Source of the DNA: Sophora flavescens
Taxonomy: Eukaryota > Streptophyta > Magnoliopsida > Fabales > Fabaceae
Length of the DNA stretch: 64,000 bases
NCBI GenBank assembly: GCA_030762895.1
Contig: CM061063.1
Coordinates: forward strand, 215,800,103-215,864,102
Direction of reading: 5' to 3'
This document shows, one piece after another, positions 22,097 through 34,304 of the stretch. A program made the position numbers and the translations under genes. The notes below the pieces were generated by a model. That model saw only the letters and a list, made by a program, of their open reading frames with translations, had not been told where the DNA came from and did no database searches. Position 1 is the first letter of the stretch. The number at the start of each line of letters is the position of its first letter.

Positions 22097-23601
22097 GAGG
22101 GATGGGTGGAAGTGCACGGCCTTAAGAGGAAGAAGGAGAAGGAAGTTGAGTTTCTTGAAGAATGGATTAAGAGTTAATGTGATGTGATGTGATTGGAGAG
22201 AGAAAGTGAAAAGTAAGATTTTGAAGTGTAATTAGGATTTTCTTTTCCATTAGGCATGTCATAACATTAAATGAGATTCCCATCAAGTCTTTTCTCCTTC
22301 TTTAGGGTTCATTTAACTGTGTAAATACGTAACCGGTTGCACATCCGATCGTATTTTCTGAAGGTTTCGTCCGGATAAAATATTATATTTTATTCCCGGA
22401 CAACAAAATTTCGAGAATTTACCAACCCACATAAAACATCATAAAAACACTAACTGTCTCGTTCACGAATTAAAATTTTGTTTCTGGCTCAGTGAACTTG
22501 TACCGGTAGTGAGAACCCAGACCGGTTTTTGTCTGAATTTTCGACTGAAAATTTTATTGGGGCTTCATATGGTAAAACAACACAAGAAAATGATTTTATT
22601 TTTAAATAAAATCATCTTCTGGATTTTATCGAAAATAAATACATTAAAGCATTATTTACCGATAAAGAAGCATACGAAAAACAGGGTGTTACAATCATCT
22701 AGGAAGCAACATATATAGGAATTTAAATAACAAAGCTCATAAGCACATAAAGTAACAACAACATAAGCCTATAAGTAATTAAAGCATAATGACATAAGTA
22801 AATGAATCATAAATGACATAAACATAAATGACATAAAAGTAAATGGCATAAATATAAATGACCTAAAGTAAAAGACATGAATATAAAGAACATGGAAGTA
22901 AATGACATGAAGAGAAACATAATGACATAAAAATAAATAAGCACAAGTAAGGAAAGCCATAAAGAAAGCACAGTAAATAAATGAAGCAAGAATAAATTAA
23001 AGCATCACAATGTATTAGGGTTCTAAGTTCATGATCACACTTGGATAAGTTGAAACATAGTATCCTAGGCCACTAATACATAGTTTTTGCCATCATGGGA
23101 AAACAAGCTATCAAAACCTTCCAAGATTTATGGATTCAATGATCAAGGAACACTTAAAAAAAACTAACACATGATCATGTAAAAGAAGTTGAAACAAAAC
23201 ACTCCCTAGGCCATCATGAGTAGATTCGGCCTCCTCACGAAATAGAGGATGGAGATTTTTGATTTATTCAACCTCTTAGTATGTTAAACTACAAGTAAAT
23301 ATAAGACCATAGAAATTGGTTTCAACTCAAAAGGAGTTTTCTACCATTTTTGAGAGATTTTTGAAGATAAAAGCTCATATATGACATAAAGAAGAAACTT
23401 TAGAAAAAGATGAAGTTTTTAAAGAAAAGAATACATGAGAGTATTACCCTAAGCAAGAGGAACAACTTTTGTGAAGAACACTTAGTGAAAAGAAGAAGAA
23501 AAACTAGAGCTTTGGAAGCTTGAAGTTAAGAAAAATATGAAAGCTTAAGAGTTTTAATGGAGTAGAAGGAAGGAAAGTGATGAAGTGAGGATGAAGAGTG
23601 G

Positions 23602-23609
23602 TATTTATA
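23602..23609 (-). promoter_or_regulatory. TATA box of gypsy B copy 1 5' LTR
   Basis: Minus-strand CTATAAATACC. It is conserved at 55416-55423 and 61635-61642 in copy 2. Confidence 0.6.
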
Positions 23610-24210
23610 GAGGAAGTGGGAGGGGTGCATGGCCTAGAGGAGAGGGAGTAAGGCTTGGAGAGGAAGTTTTGGTTTAGGGCATTGTTTGGATCATTTAAGG
23701 AAGGTTTAATGGGTTTTTGGAATAAAATAGATTATAATTTGAAAAAGTAATCATGATCACTTTAAAGTGTGTCATAAGCATTTAATTAGGCATCCCATCA
23801 AGCCTTCTCTAATCCTTTAGGGTTCCTTTAACTGCTTAAATACGTAACCGGTTGCACATCCGATCGTATTTTCTGAAGGTTTCACCCGAATAAAATATTT
23901 TATTTTATTTTATTTTTGAACGAAAATTTTCAAAATAACTAAAGTTGAAGGAAACACGATAAAAACATTAACCGTCTCGTTCACGGGTCAAAATTAGGTT
24001 TTCTACTCAGTAAACTTATACTGGCAGTGAAAACGCAGACCGACTTTTGTCTGAATTTTCAACCGAAAATTTTACTGTGACTTCATATGATAAGGTGGAT
24101 TAGGAATATGATTTTATTTTATTAAACAAAATATTTTCTACTTTCATATTATAATATAATTACTTATATTTTAATTGATTAAACAGTATAATGAAAATCA
24201 GGCTGTTACA

Positions 24211-24420
24211 TATATTGTCCTGTATTTCTTTGTCGAGCCCTCTTCCATTTACGATGGCGTGGGAGTGGAGGTGGATCAACAACTTCTGGATGATTTTCAG
24301 CGTTAGGATCCGCCTGAGCCGCTGCTTCCTGAAATGCTTTATTTTCCCCTTCCACCATTATCTGATAAAGTTTTTTATATCCCCCACGAGACAGTTCTTG
24401 TTTATTGATACTTTTCACAT
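24211..24420 (-). pseudogene. Unit a, TNP1-like N-terminal exon remnant
   Basis: This is the 5' exon of the repeated gene, left on the far side of the gypsy B insertion. On the minus strand it reads KSINKQELSRGGYKKLYQIMVEGENKAFQEAA, then DPNAENHPEVVDPPPLPRHRKWKRARQRNTGQY. The PPPRH-KW-A pattern is typical of En/Spm TNP1-like proteins. There is no upstream ATG in the visible unit: the open frame starts inside the neighbouring repeat (GTG at 24416-24418). Cut at 24211 by the gypsy B LTR. Confidence 0.72.
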
Positions 24421-24532
24421 CGGTTTTAAAACCGATGTCTAAAGTACACTTTTAACATCGATTTTCTAAATAACTGATGTGGAAAGTTCATTTTTCACAT
24501 GGGGTATTGCAAAACCGATGTGAAAAGTCTCA
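24411..24532. repeat. Unit boundary array a/b: ACATCGGTT inverted repeats
   Basis: About 120 bp containing CTTTTCACATCGG, AACCGATGTG and degenerate versions in both orientations, ending AAAAGTCTCATT. It resembles a CACTA subterminal region without its terminus. Confidence 0.85.
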
Positions 24533-25745
24533 TTTTTTTTTTTAAACTCTTCTTACATTTGTATCATTCCTTTCCCCTGTTTCAGTAATCCAGATCAATA
24601 CCAGTATAACATATTCTAAATATTCTCAACACAATCACTTTTGTACAACAAAAACACAATAAAGTAATATATACTGAATTTATTACGAACAATACATATG
24701 TTCAATTACATTCAGACAACAAAGATAATTAGAAACCAAAAAGCTACATGATATATTATATATTTCATATCAAAATATATATCAGTCAAAAGTACACTAT
24801 AGCTAGTACATGATAAGTTTTAAACTAACTACATACAAACTATGGTTGGTACACTTCAAGAAAGAAAGTTGCCCAACGCCTCCTTATTTTATTGATGTCG
24901 GCATCAGATAATGGAGTCGGATTGTTGAATATCTGCAAGTTTAATTGGACAAAAGATTATATCTTTTAAGTAATAAACTAACATAAAACTTATAACGAAT
25001 CTATAATTGTTACTTCTAATTGTTACCAATTAACATTTACCAGGTTCCATCTTTCAGTGATCCTGGAGGAGATAATTTCGACCATCCACTTCATCACATA
25101 GTATCCACATTCCCATGATCCACGTTGTATACAGGACTACTTACAAATGAAACCCAATTAGAATATGAGGAATTAAATAGAAATCAATAATTATACCCAC
25201 TGCATTTGAAGCGTTTGAACTTATAAATATCTTACGTTAGGAATAATCCATCTAATAGCCTGACGCCTTTCACCACGCAACATGTGGTTTGCATTAATAG
25301 AACTATCATGACAAAATAAACATTAATTAAAGTGTATCTAATAGATTTCAGATAATTAAAACAACTGCATTATTGATTATAAATTATTTTAATGCTTACG
25401 TTTCAATGATCATCTTCAGTTCATTCGCCGGCTTATTTCCCATTGAGCAGAAGAAGACCACGACATTCATCCGAGGGTACAAGATCAACAGTTGCCAATG
25501 CTTGCTAAATTTGCATAACAATTATGGACTAAGTCATATATATTTATAATTAAATAACTGGTACTTACTTATTGAGATAAGGCGCAAGGTAGAATTGATG
25601 ATCGTCTCGGGCAAGTATATCACGTATGGTGGTAACCGGGTCTTCTGATGCTAGGAGAACATCACCCTGAATGAACATGGGGTCAATGAACCCATAAAGG
25701 GTGAGGTTACCCTGATCAACTAACATACGATGCAAATACCTAATA

Positions 25746-26140
25746 CACTACAAAAAAAGAAGTGTTTAGCGACCGACATACTCGGTCGCTAAACTTTCTA
25801 ATTCGGTCGCTATTTATTTTAGCGACCGAATTAGTGACCGATTCATGGTGGTGACTGATAACCTGGTCGCTAAGCTTTTAGAGACCGAAATAATAATTCG
25901 GTCGCTAAATGGCAACCGTAATTTCGGTCGCTAAATAATAAAAAACGGTCGCTACATGGTGGGTCGCATTGTTCGGGTAACCATTTTTAGCGACCGATTA
26001 TCGGTCGCTAGTTCAGTCGCCAATGTTGGTTACTGTTAACCTGTATTAGCGACGGATTTTCGGTCGCTAGACCACAATATGTTAATGGTAACTAAAGTTT
26101 AGCGACCGAATTATTGGTTTCTAATTCGGTCGCTAAACTG
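25746..26140. repeat. CACTA subterminal repeats, left end
   Basis: About fifteen GCGACCGA or TCGGTCGC motifs in both orientations over 390 bp, the expected binding region for a TNPA-type protein. 26141-26341 is AT-rich with a (TA)n run near 26267-26284 and no gene. Confidence 0.9.
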
Positions 26141-26341
26141 GTTTTTAATTTTTTTTTAAATTAATTTTAAAATAATAAATTTTTTCTGTTTTTCTTTAAA
26201 GTTTAGCAAAAATACTAATAAAACACACCAAATTACTAATGAAATATAAAATCATAAGAAATAATGAATATATATATATATATAAAATAATCCAAAGTGT
26301 CGTACAAGAATCGTTTAAAGTCAAAAATATGAAAAAAAAAA

Positions 26342-28128
26342 TCAGTCATGATGAGGGGGAGGGGGAGGAATCCAATCATTGCAGCGTCCGTACCACCGAC
26401 GTCTGCTATCTGATCGTCCTCTCGAAGAGCAGACATCGTAGTAGCGGCGATAAAGCGGAGGAGCGGCATCAGGCGGCACAACCGTCAGAGCATCACCCTG
26501 AGAAACTGGAGTCTGGATCCTTATCTGCTCCAACACCAGCCGCAGTGTTTGGCCCTGCTCGATGCTCGTCTGCATCAGCTGCTGGTGTGCCTGAGTCAAC
26601 TGTGCAATCTGGTTCGCCATCTGCTTCTCTCTCTCTCGCTCTTCTCCCGAATCTCCGCGTTCAGCTGCTAGATGGTGTCCAGCATTTGGTTGAACTGCTC
26701 CTGAGGGATGGTATCGGCGTAGGAAGGAGCAGGTGTGCCGGATGATGAAGCGATAAACTCGCCTCCCAGGTGTCCGAGGCCATACACGTGCCCCTTCTTG
26801 TTCCTGCCCCCGACGACCTCCAAATAAATGGCATTATCATCGACGGAGATAGGAGAGCTGGGCCCATCACCAGTCAAGGCCTCATGTTGTGACTGTGAGG
26901 CACGTGATATGGCATCGTCCATCTTCTCCTTGAATCCCACCTACAAAGTATAGTTGAAGAGATTTAGTTAAAATTATAATCAATATTAACAAATCATTTA
27001 TAATAAATTACAAGTAAACACTAAATTGTTTTCTTGCTTACAGCATAGTTACGGGCCTTGTCGTTGCCCCATGTCCCCGACTTCAACTTCTTCATCCTCT
27101 CCACTAACTCCATAGCAGTGGGGCCCCGCTGTTTCTGTACTTTCTGCAAAGAAAAATATAATCTTAAATTCATAAGAATAATTAAAAATGAAAACTAATT
27201 AAATAGTATAATAAGTCAAAAGTTTAATGTATTACCAGCTCGTCGTAGTGGGCGACGACTGATTTAGACCCGCCGGTCCAAGCACATGTGCCACCATCAG
27301 AAGCTCGATTACACCGAGCTGTGGCCTGGATCTCCTGGAACTTCTCGAGCCCAAGATCTTGGTCCAGCTGCCTCCTGATCTCAGGATCCACCCACTTCCC
27401 CTTATTCTTACCCTTCCTCAGCTTGTTCGTCAGATTCTTCATGACCAGTGAGCCTTTATGCTCAAATATGTCCCTGACGAGACCCTCTAAAGCTAAGTCC
27501 CACCTATACTCTTTCTGCAACTTACAGTTGTTAGGAAATTCGTGTGTGTATATATATACATAATGTAAATTTAATTTAAATAACTTAATAAATTGTTACC
27601 TTAAACTCTTGAAACAACTGATCCCTATGGTCCCCCTGGGATGGCCTTCCATGTAGGCCATGGACCATCAAACTTGCATCGCAGGATCTTCGATATCGAA
27701 TCAGAAGGGCCCTTCGCGGGTAGAAAGCTGCAGCAAAATTAGAGCATTAATAAATGTTATAAATAAATAAAAAAAACAAGTAAATAGAAATTAACGATAC
27801 TTTATATATATTAAAAAATTAAATTAGCTTACTCGTTATCCCCCCTGGGGATAAGAAGAATCCTCCTGTCGGATGGACCACGACTCTCCTGTCCCGATGA
27901 TGATGATGGTCCTGTCATAGGTGTGGATGATGAGGGTGCAGCCTGTGTCTCGATCACATGAGGCTGGGTAGGGGGTGCAACTCCATCACCTTGAGGTGTC
28001 CCGTCCACAGAGGTGCTGGTAGGGTGGTCTCGATCTGAAGGTTGTGGGTCGGCCGGCGAAGGGACTCTCGCAGCACGACCTCTGGCACGACCTCCACGAC
28101 GACCCCTACCTCTAGAGGAATCTGCCAT
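26342..28128 (-). pseudogene. TNPA-like gene (Transposase_24/Ptta type) of CACTA copy 1
   Basis: Five exons with GT-AG borders: 28128-27833 (MADSSRGRGRRGG, Ser/Pro/Gln-rich), 27727-27600 (LHGRPSQGDHRDQLFQEF region), 27514-27236 (RRYRW-type block, then WVDPEIRRQLDQDLG and NRASDGGTCAWTGGS), 27143-27042 (QRGPTAMELVERMKKLKSG) and 26940-26342 (coiled-coil-like Gln/Glu-rich end, stop at 26342). The middle exons match the plant Ptta/En/Spm transposase family, which in other CACTA elements binds subterminal repeats. Defects: CAG to TAG after MLDTI (26668-26670) and a 1-base shift within the adjoining (GA)n run (~26628-26640), so the last ~100 codons are out of reach. It sits 110 bp downstream of the TNPD-like gene, as in En/Spm. 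Confidence 0.82.
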
Positions 28129-28237
28129 CTGTGTAAAAAATGAAAAGATGATTACACAACAGTGTAAATAATACAAAAATAAATTACCTAATTAAGTAGA
28201 ATGACATTTACACAATGAATTATGACATAAATAAATT

Positions 28238-31200
28238 ACCTAAGTAGAATCTCCGTCACTAAATTCACCCTCACTCTCATCAGTCTCACTTGATCGGAAT
28301 GTGCCTTCGCTATATGCGTCTAACTCGGATTGATCCATCAACTCTCTTTCAACTTCTTCCCCATTTCCAGAAATGTCCGCCAGAGAATTAACAATAATGT
28401 CCGGTGTAATTTGCAACGGTACGTGGGGTCTTGAAAACTCATCATCTTGGTACAGAGCATCTTTTTCAGGCTGGTTGATTACATTATCAGTAATTATACT
28501 GCGAGCCTTTATCTTAATAACACCCAACCAGCTTTGATGTCCTTCGGGATATGGCGAGTAATAAACCTGATCTGCCTGTTGTGAAAAAATGAATGGGTCG
28601 TACGCCTTAATATACGTTCAAGACAGCCTAACCTGAACAATACCATATTTTTTATCGATTTTTATCCCTACGTCACGAGTAGGATCAAACCAAGCACACT
28701 TGAAGATAACTAACTTCATCACGGGGAAACCAGTATAATCGAGTTCAAGGATGTCAGTTAGAACCCCATAGAAATCATCCTCTACATTGCCATCAGTGGC
28801 TCGCACACAATGTATTCCATGTTTTTGTGTTAAATTTATATCCATTTACAATGTAAGTATTCCATGATGTAACCCATCTGTTAGGCCCCCATGCCAAATT
28901 TGTCAACAATGGATTTTGAACATTGTTTTCTGGATCTAGTACCTAAAAAATCAAATATTATATTATTCTTATACATGCTATACATTTAAGGAGATAAAAT
29001 GTATTGCAACAAATGAAGATGCTTAACCTACATTTTTACTGAACCACGTAGCAAATTGAGAAGTAATTTCTCGATCAACCTGATCGTTTGAAATGTCAGG
29101 TTGGAGATCCCTTAGAAAATTGCCGTACATCCTACATATGGGAGATTAACAGCAGGACGATTAATAATCATAAATGTCAATTGAACTTATAAAAGACATT
29201 GTAGAAACTTACTCTAAATATGGCGCCACCTCTTCACAATTTTGAAGGATATACAGATGAGCAGCATTAATGTCACACTGCTCCAAGAAATATCCTTTTG
29301 ATTTGCCACTAAATCTGCCCGGATAGTTGAATATTGATATAGGAGGACTAGTTGAACTTCCTTCGCCCGAATCAACGTTTCTAGGCATCCTTGTCCCTCT
29401 CGTGTTAACTTCATATGGATAGTAATAAGAGGCAAAAGTGGAAGTCTCCTCTACTATGTATGCTTCACAAATGGAACCCTCCACTCGTGCCTTGTTCTTG
29501 ACTTTGTGTTTAAGGGAGTGCAGGAACCTATTAAAGAGGGATACATACAAATAATTACTAGTTTTAGGGAAAGCTAAACTACGATTTCGTGTTCGTGAAT
29601 TTCATATGTATTAAGAAAAATAGTTGATGTTGTTTACCTCTCAAATGGATACATCTCAGTATGCATGACATCAATGTTGTGACGGAGTAGCTGCGTCCTC
29701 CAATATAGCAACCTCCAAAATATACTTTGTTTTGTCCAATTATGGTTGACGCCATAATCAGGAATATGTTCTCCTTGGGATTCATGGACGAGCGGTCAGT
29801 ACTGTACTCTGCTCCATACATTAGGACCAGTCAAACGTGGTGGAGGTGGTGTTGTCTCCGCACAACGCTTCTTGAATGCATTCTTGTTCCGCCTATAAGG
29901 ATGATCTTCTGTAAGGAATTGACGATGACAATCAAAATATGAGATCTTTCGACTATTTTTAAGCATGAATGCCTTCGATCGCTCCATACATATTGGGCAT
30001 CCAAGCTTCCCCGCGGTCATCCAACCCGACATCATCCCATAGGCAGGAAAGTCATTGATCGTCCACATCAAAGCTACTTTCATCATGATATTCTGCCTCA
30101 AAGATACGTCATATGTCAACACACCATCATTCCACAGCATCGTCAACTCATCTATCAGCAGCTGCAAGTACACATCAATCTTACCTTTTGGATTAGACGG
30201 ACCCGGAATTATGACTGTTAGGAACATAAACTCCCGCTTCATGCACATCCCCGGACAACATGAGTATGCTTTTCCAGACTACCCAAAAGGATTAAATCCA
30301 TCAGTAGATAACCCCAATCGGACGTTTCGAGGCTCCTACGAAAATGCCATATGAACCCTATCAAAATGCTTCCAAGCTTCTCCATCAGATGGATGGCACA
30401 AGACATCTTGCTCCCTCTCATGCTCACTATGCCACCTCATGTGAGCTGCAATGGCCATCGTAGAGTACAATCTTGTAAGTCTTGGCACGAGCGGAAAGTA
30501 CCACATATTTTTCAGTGACCTCTTCTTCTCAATGCCCATCCTAGTGGTTGTCTTATACCGATCCGCACCACAAAATCGACAACATGTTATGCTCTCCGCT
30601 GAATCATCCTTATAGTACAACATACATCCATTCGGGCAACAATCAATTTTCAAACACCCCAAACCCAAATTTTCCACAGACTTCTTAGCATGATAAAAAC
30701 TAGTAGGCATCCGATTTTCTTCTGGCAACGCCTTGGACACTGACCTGGTGAGGCGATTAAAACAGCCTTCTTGAATATTGTAGTCAGATTTGATACTCAA
30801 TCATTCCATGCACATCGACAACTCCGTGTACTCCCGATATCCTTCCCACAATGGAGATCGCGCAACATTCAACATATCATAGAATCTTTGAGCTTCGGGA
30901 TTTGGATTCTCCTCTATGTATTGGGAACCCATTCCACCATCTTCTCCCCCATCTTCTTCTAGTACAACACCAACCGATGGTCCATCATGGTCCATTATCA
31001 TATGCTCGTATGGATTCAATTCTTCCCTGTGGTCACCACTTCCATAGTACGAACCTTCAAACACAATCGGGTTTAAATCAGGCAACGTCTCACCATGGTT
31101 ACTCCACCAATAGTAATCAAGCATGAAGCCCTTCTCATAAAGATCGGTTACAACTCCATCCACGCTTTTGAAAGATTGACACTTGCATCTTTTGCAAGGA

Positions 31201-31361
31201 CACCTCAAATGATCACCGCCCAGCCCTATAAATCTCTCATGGCTAACAACAAACTCTATAAACTCACCCACTCCAACTCTATACTCTTCCCTAAGACGTT
31301 TATTCCGATCCAACCTACGATACATCCATTTTTGATTCTCCGGAATATCCATTGCTGGCAA
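28238..31361 (-). pseudogene. TNPD-like transposase gene of CACTA copy 1, decayed
   Basis: ATG 31361 (MPAMDIPENQKWMYRRLD) opens a transposase-associated domain with CPCKRCKC. The tnp2 domain follows (CLKIDCCPNGCMLYYKDD, CCRFCGADRYK, RNVRLGLSTDGFNPFG, NDFPAYGMMSGW, GCPICMERSK, YFDCHRQFL). After GPNVWSRVQ the frame breaks. NWTKQSIFWR and LRHNIDVMHTE are found in other frames, then MYPFERFLHSLKHKVKNKARVEGSI (end of DUF4218) after an intron at ~29532-29636. So most of the tnp2 C-terminus and the DUF4218 start are missing. A DUF4216 domain (ATDGNVEDDFYGVL, KCAWFDPT) and an acidic tail end at 28240. In-frame stops are at 30801-30803, 30336-30338, ~30280 and ~28618 (CGA to TGA). It would normally supply the cleavage activity. 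Confidence 0.85.
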
Positions 31362-31738
31362 TTAAATAGCCTTAACAACCCTACAATAACACTTATATAT
31401 TACGGTGCATTCCAATAACTCCATCAATCTCGTTCTTATGACAAGGTATGAACCTATCCCATTCGAGAAGAAACCTTTACCACACTCGGCTAATAATAGT
31501 TATTCCCTTATTCAAATACCTTATACTTAACAAAATTTCGGTAGCATTTCCCATCGGTCTCCAAGTACACGACTCGAGCACGGTGAGAATCACCGCGATC
31601 AAGTATGCACCAGGAGAACAAAAGGAAATGCATCAGACCGAGATTTCAACAAGTATATAAGGCATTTGAACATTGAAATGACTATTGTATGAGTGTGAAA
31701 AAGGTTTTTTCCCAAACTGTCCCATTTGGACAATTCAA

Positions 31739-31798
31739 GATTCAATACAATGAGCATGCGTACCCTGAGAAGGTACGCATGCTCATTAATATTGAATC
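31739..31798. other. Strong hairpin upstream of the transposase
   Basis: ATGAGCATGCGTACC (31750-31764) and GGTACGCATGCTCAT (31772-31786) are perfect inverted arms around a 7-nt loop. Flanking GATTCAATA and TATTGAATC extend the stem imperfectly to about 26 bp. It lies ~380 bp 5' of the TNPD start. Confidence 0.85.
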
Positions 31799-31943
31799 TC
31801 AAATAGGAAACTAAGGCTTTCATAACTTAATAATTGACTCTAGCAGAAAATAAAACCATTGACTTTTAAGGATTGAAGCATACTTCAACAAATATATATT
31901 GAAGCATAATTCAATACAAACTTAGATAAAATATAGTAGCAAA

Positions 31944-32425
31944 CATCCTATTGAGCTCCGCTCTCCACTAACAAGTAACACATAATTGTCAAACGCATGC
32001 ATAACTTCTAAATTAGCAACACACAACAAGCATCCCGCCTTTTTGACAGGATCACATCCTATTGAGCTCTGCTCTCCACTAACAAACAACACATAATTGC
32101 AAATACATGCATAAATATTAAATTATCAGCACGCAATCAGCATCTTGCCTTTCAGGCAGGATACCTTCCTATTGAGCTCCGCTCTCCACTAACAAGTAAT
32201 ACATAATTGTCAAACACATGCATAACTTCTAAATTAGAAACACACAACAAGCATCCCGCCTTTTTGACAGGATCACATCCTTTTGAGCTCTGCTCTCCAC
32301 TAGCAAACAACACATAATTGCAAATACATGCATAAATATTAAATTATCAGCACACAATCAGCATCTTGCCTTTCAGGCAGGATACCTTCCTATTGAGCTC
32401 AGCTCTCCACTAACAAACAACAAGA
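31944..32425. repeat. Alternating ~110-bp tandem repeats in the CACTA 5' region
   Basis: Units start at 31944, 32055, 32165, 32276 and 32386 with CCTATTGAGCTC and CTCTCCACTA. Odd units end in CCCGCCTTTTTGACAGGATC and even units in TTGCCTTTCAGGCAGGATAC, so the true period is ~221 bp (ABABA'). Confidence 0.9.
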
Positions 32426-34304
32426 TATATAATTCACATAACACATTACAAGCACCACACAGTCAAAACCTTTTAGACAAAGCAGAACCTTAAAAGAGAG
32501 TATTGAGAGAACTTACCTATGCGACAAAATGCAAAAACAAGTAAGGATAAGGGGAGGAGCCGCAGACAAGAAAATCAGGAACTGATAAATATAATAAGAC
32601 AATAGGAAAGCAAATTAATATCCTTAGATCCAACTTAATTGTATTCAAGTTAGTAATATAAAAGTTCAACAAATTGCCATCACGACTAATTGATTACCTG
32701 TGGAGATGGAGAGGGGAAGAAGGGATTCGGTTTCAACTCATGAGAAATAGAGCAATGACCTATAATGCATAAATAAAATTAATCCTGTCAAATACTAACA
32801 TTTAAGAAACTAACATTTAAGAGTTTGTTGAAAGCCATTAGGCCTTTTACTATTGTCCTCTCTTTTTGTGATTTTTAAAGCATTGCTATATTAGGTCTTG
32901 AACTCTTTGAATTTCTTAAGATTATACAAATGAATAGCAGATTTGAACAGAGAGAGATTTGTACATAAAGCAATGCAAAATAGTTGATTAAATGAACCTT
33001 TAGTAAACTTCATGAAAATGAATCTATTTCTGTATTCATGACATGAATAGAACAGAAATAAATTAGATAACCATGTATAAAATAATCTATCATCAATGAC
33101 TTAATGCACCACTTATAATATTTAAGTCGTGAAGTATATACCACTTGGGTATGGAGCATAATACTTGGTGAAACAACCGTACTTCCTAGCAAGTTGGTTT
33201 GTTTATACAATACAATATATATCAAACAAGTTCAATGTAGAGTTTACTATTCAAGTCCATACCATTTGATAATCAGGCTTCAGATTATAACTATTTAATA
33301 CAAAAAATAGTGACTTGATAACCTACCAACAACTAACATGTCAAATACTAACATTTCAACAAACTGACAAATATTTGGTCGTTGGTGGGTGTCTGCTTGT
33401 TCCTTGAATGCTTGTTATTGTAGTTATAGCTCACAAGCATCTAAGTCAATACTTATATTTATAATAATCTATTATGATATATAATTTCTTATCAATTTGT
33501 CATTGACTTGGTCTTCAAACTCATATTAAAATAGTCTTCCTTATCTCTAATACAATGTGCCTGTAATTTACTAATTACATTATTGGCTTCATATTTGCTT
33601 ATTTTATGCAGGGATGGCCATGAAACTTATAGTAGTCCTACTTCCAAGCATTACAGTCGAAGAGATAGTGAATCAAGAGGAAGCTAACTTATATTATCTA
33701 TCCAATAAGTTATTTAAATCAATATACCCCTATTGTCAAAATTTCTCTAATATGGATTTCACTAGAACAACATCAATGATTAATTTGACAGCATAAATAC
33801 CCACACTGACAGAACTTCCCTAAACCCTAACCTGAGACAGAACTGATTAGAGGAGACTGTGGGGGTGGTGGTTGCGCAAACAGAACCCCTTGAGATGGTG
33901 GTGGTGGCCGGAGGAGGAAGTGACAACACCTGAGAGAGACATTGAGAGAAACTGAGACAAAGAGAACCGAGCAAGAGAGAGAGAGAGTGAGATACACAGG
34001 GAGAGAGAAGAGGAGACCTTACCAAAGAAGGAGGTCACGGTGCTACAGTGGTGGTCGTGGTGGCGGTGTTGGCACGGTGTTGCTGGGAGGAGGAAGAGAG
34101 AGTGAGAGACAGAGAAGGAGAAACATAAAATGAGAAGGATAAGGGGAGAACCTTACCAAGTGGTGGCCGAAGGAGGACGAGACGCTGAGAGGTGGCGATG
34201 CGCGGCCGGAACAGGGAAGGGGCGGAGCTGCGTGTGAGAGAGAAGAGAAGAAAAGAGAGAAATGGGGGAAGAGAGGAAGGTAATCGTGATTTTGGGATTT
34301 TATT
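32426..34304 (-). promoter_or_regulatory. 5' region of the TNPD transcript: AT-rich then GA-rich, with candidate leader donors
   Basis: No coding domain is visible. Minus-strand splice-donor-like GTAAG(T/G) or GTAATC motifs at 32511-32516, 32692-32697, 34017-34022 and 34151-34156 suggest non-coding leader exons. The GA-rich stretch (33930-34275) yields spurious Ser/Leu/Pro ORFs on the minus strand. Confidence 0.4.

Larger units (their letters stand above)
18168..22698 (-). mobile_element. Nested solo LTR (18173-22693) with 5-bp target duplication ATCAT
   Basis: A 4,521-bp segment starting TGTGACACCC and ending GGTGTTACA is bracketed by ATCAT at 18168-18172 and 22694-22698. The uninterrupted site (GATCATCTTGGAAGC) exists in gypsy B copy 2 at ~54490 and ~60705. 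No primer site, pol or second LTR is inside. Its right 2 kb is related to the gypsy B LTR (20668-20900 resembles 17800-18010; 22320-22690 resembles 23836-24200), so it is a sister family of minus orientation. Confidence 0.88.
13158..24210 (-). mobile_element. Gypsy B copy 1: Tekay/Del-type chromovirus relic, minus strand
   Basis: Read on the minus strand: 5' LTR (24210 down to 16009, holding a nested LTR), Met-type primer site (~15995-16006), a pol fragment from the end of RT to the chromodomain (15835-13484), polypurine tract, and a 279-bp stub of 3' LTR (13436-13158). gag, protease and most of RT are deleted. Its 5' LTR borders unit a sequence at TATATTGTCC (24211), exactly the base position where gypsy B copy 2 borders unit g (62248). 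Both copies share in-frame stops, so they derive from one insertion that was later duplicated. Confidence 0.88.
16009..24210 (-). repeat. 5' LTR of gypsy B copy 1 (~3.68 kb plus nested insertion)
   Basis: It runs from TGAGACACCCCA (16009) to GGCTGTTACA (24210), i.e. TGTAACAGCC...GGTGTCTCA on the minus strand. The matching LTR of copy 2 is 58613-62247. It contains a 64-68 bp tandem repeat (16704-16935), a TAAATGACATAAA-type array (22780-22960) and a minus-strand TATAAATA at 23602-23609. No gene is supported in it. Confidence 0.88.

Noticed and set aside
29579..29942. ORFs on both strands around 29.6-29.9 kb
   Set aside because: They are off-frame readings of the deleted tnp2/DUF4218 region; only the minus-strand fragments with NWTKQSIFWR and DVMHTE are meaningful.
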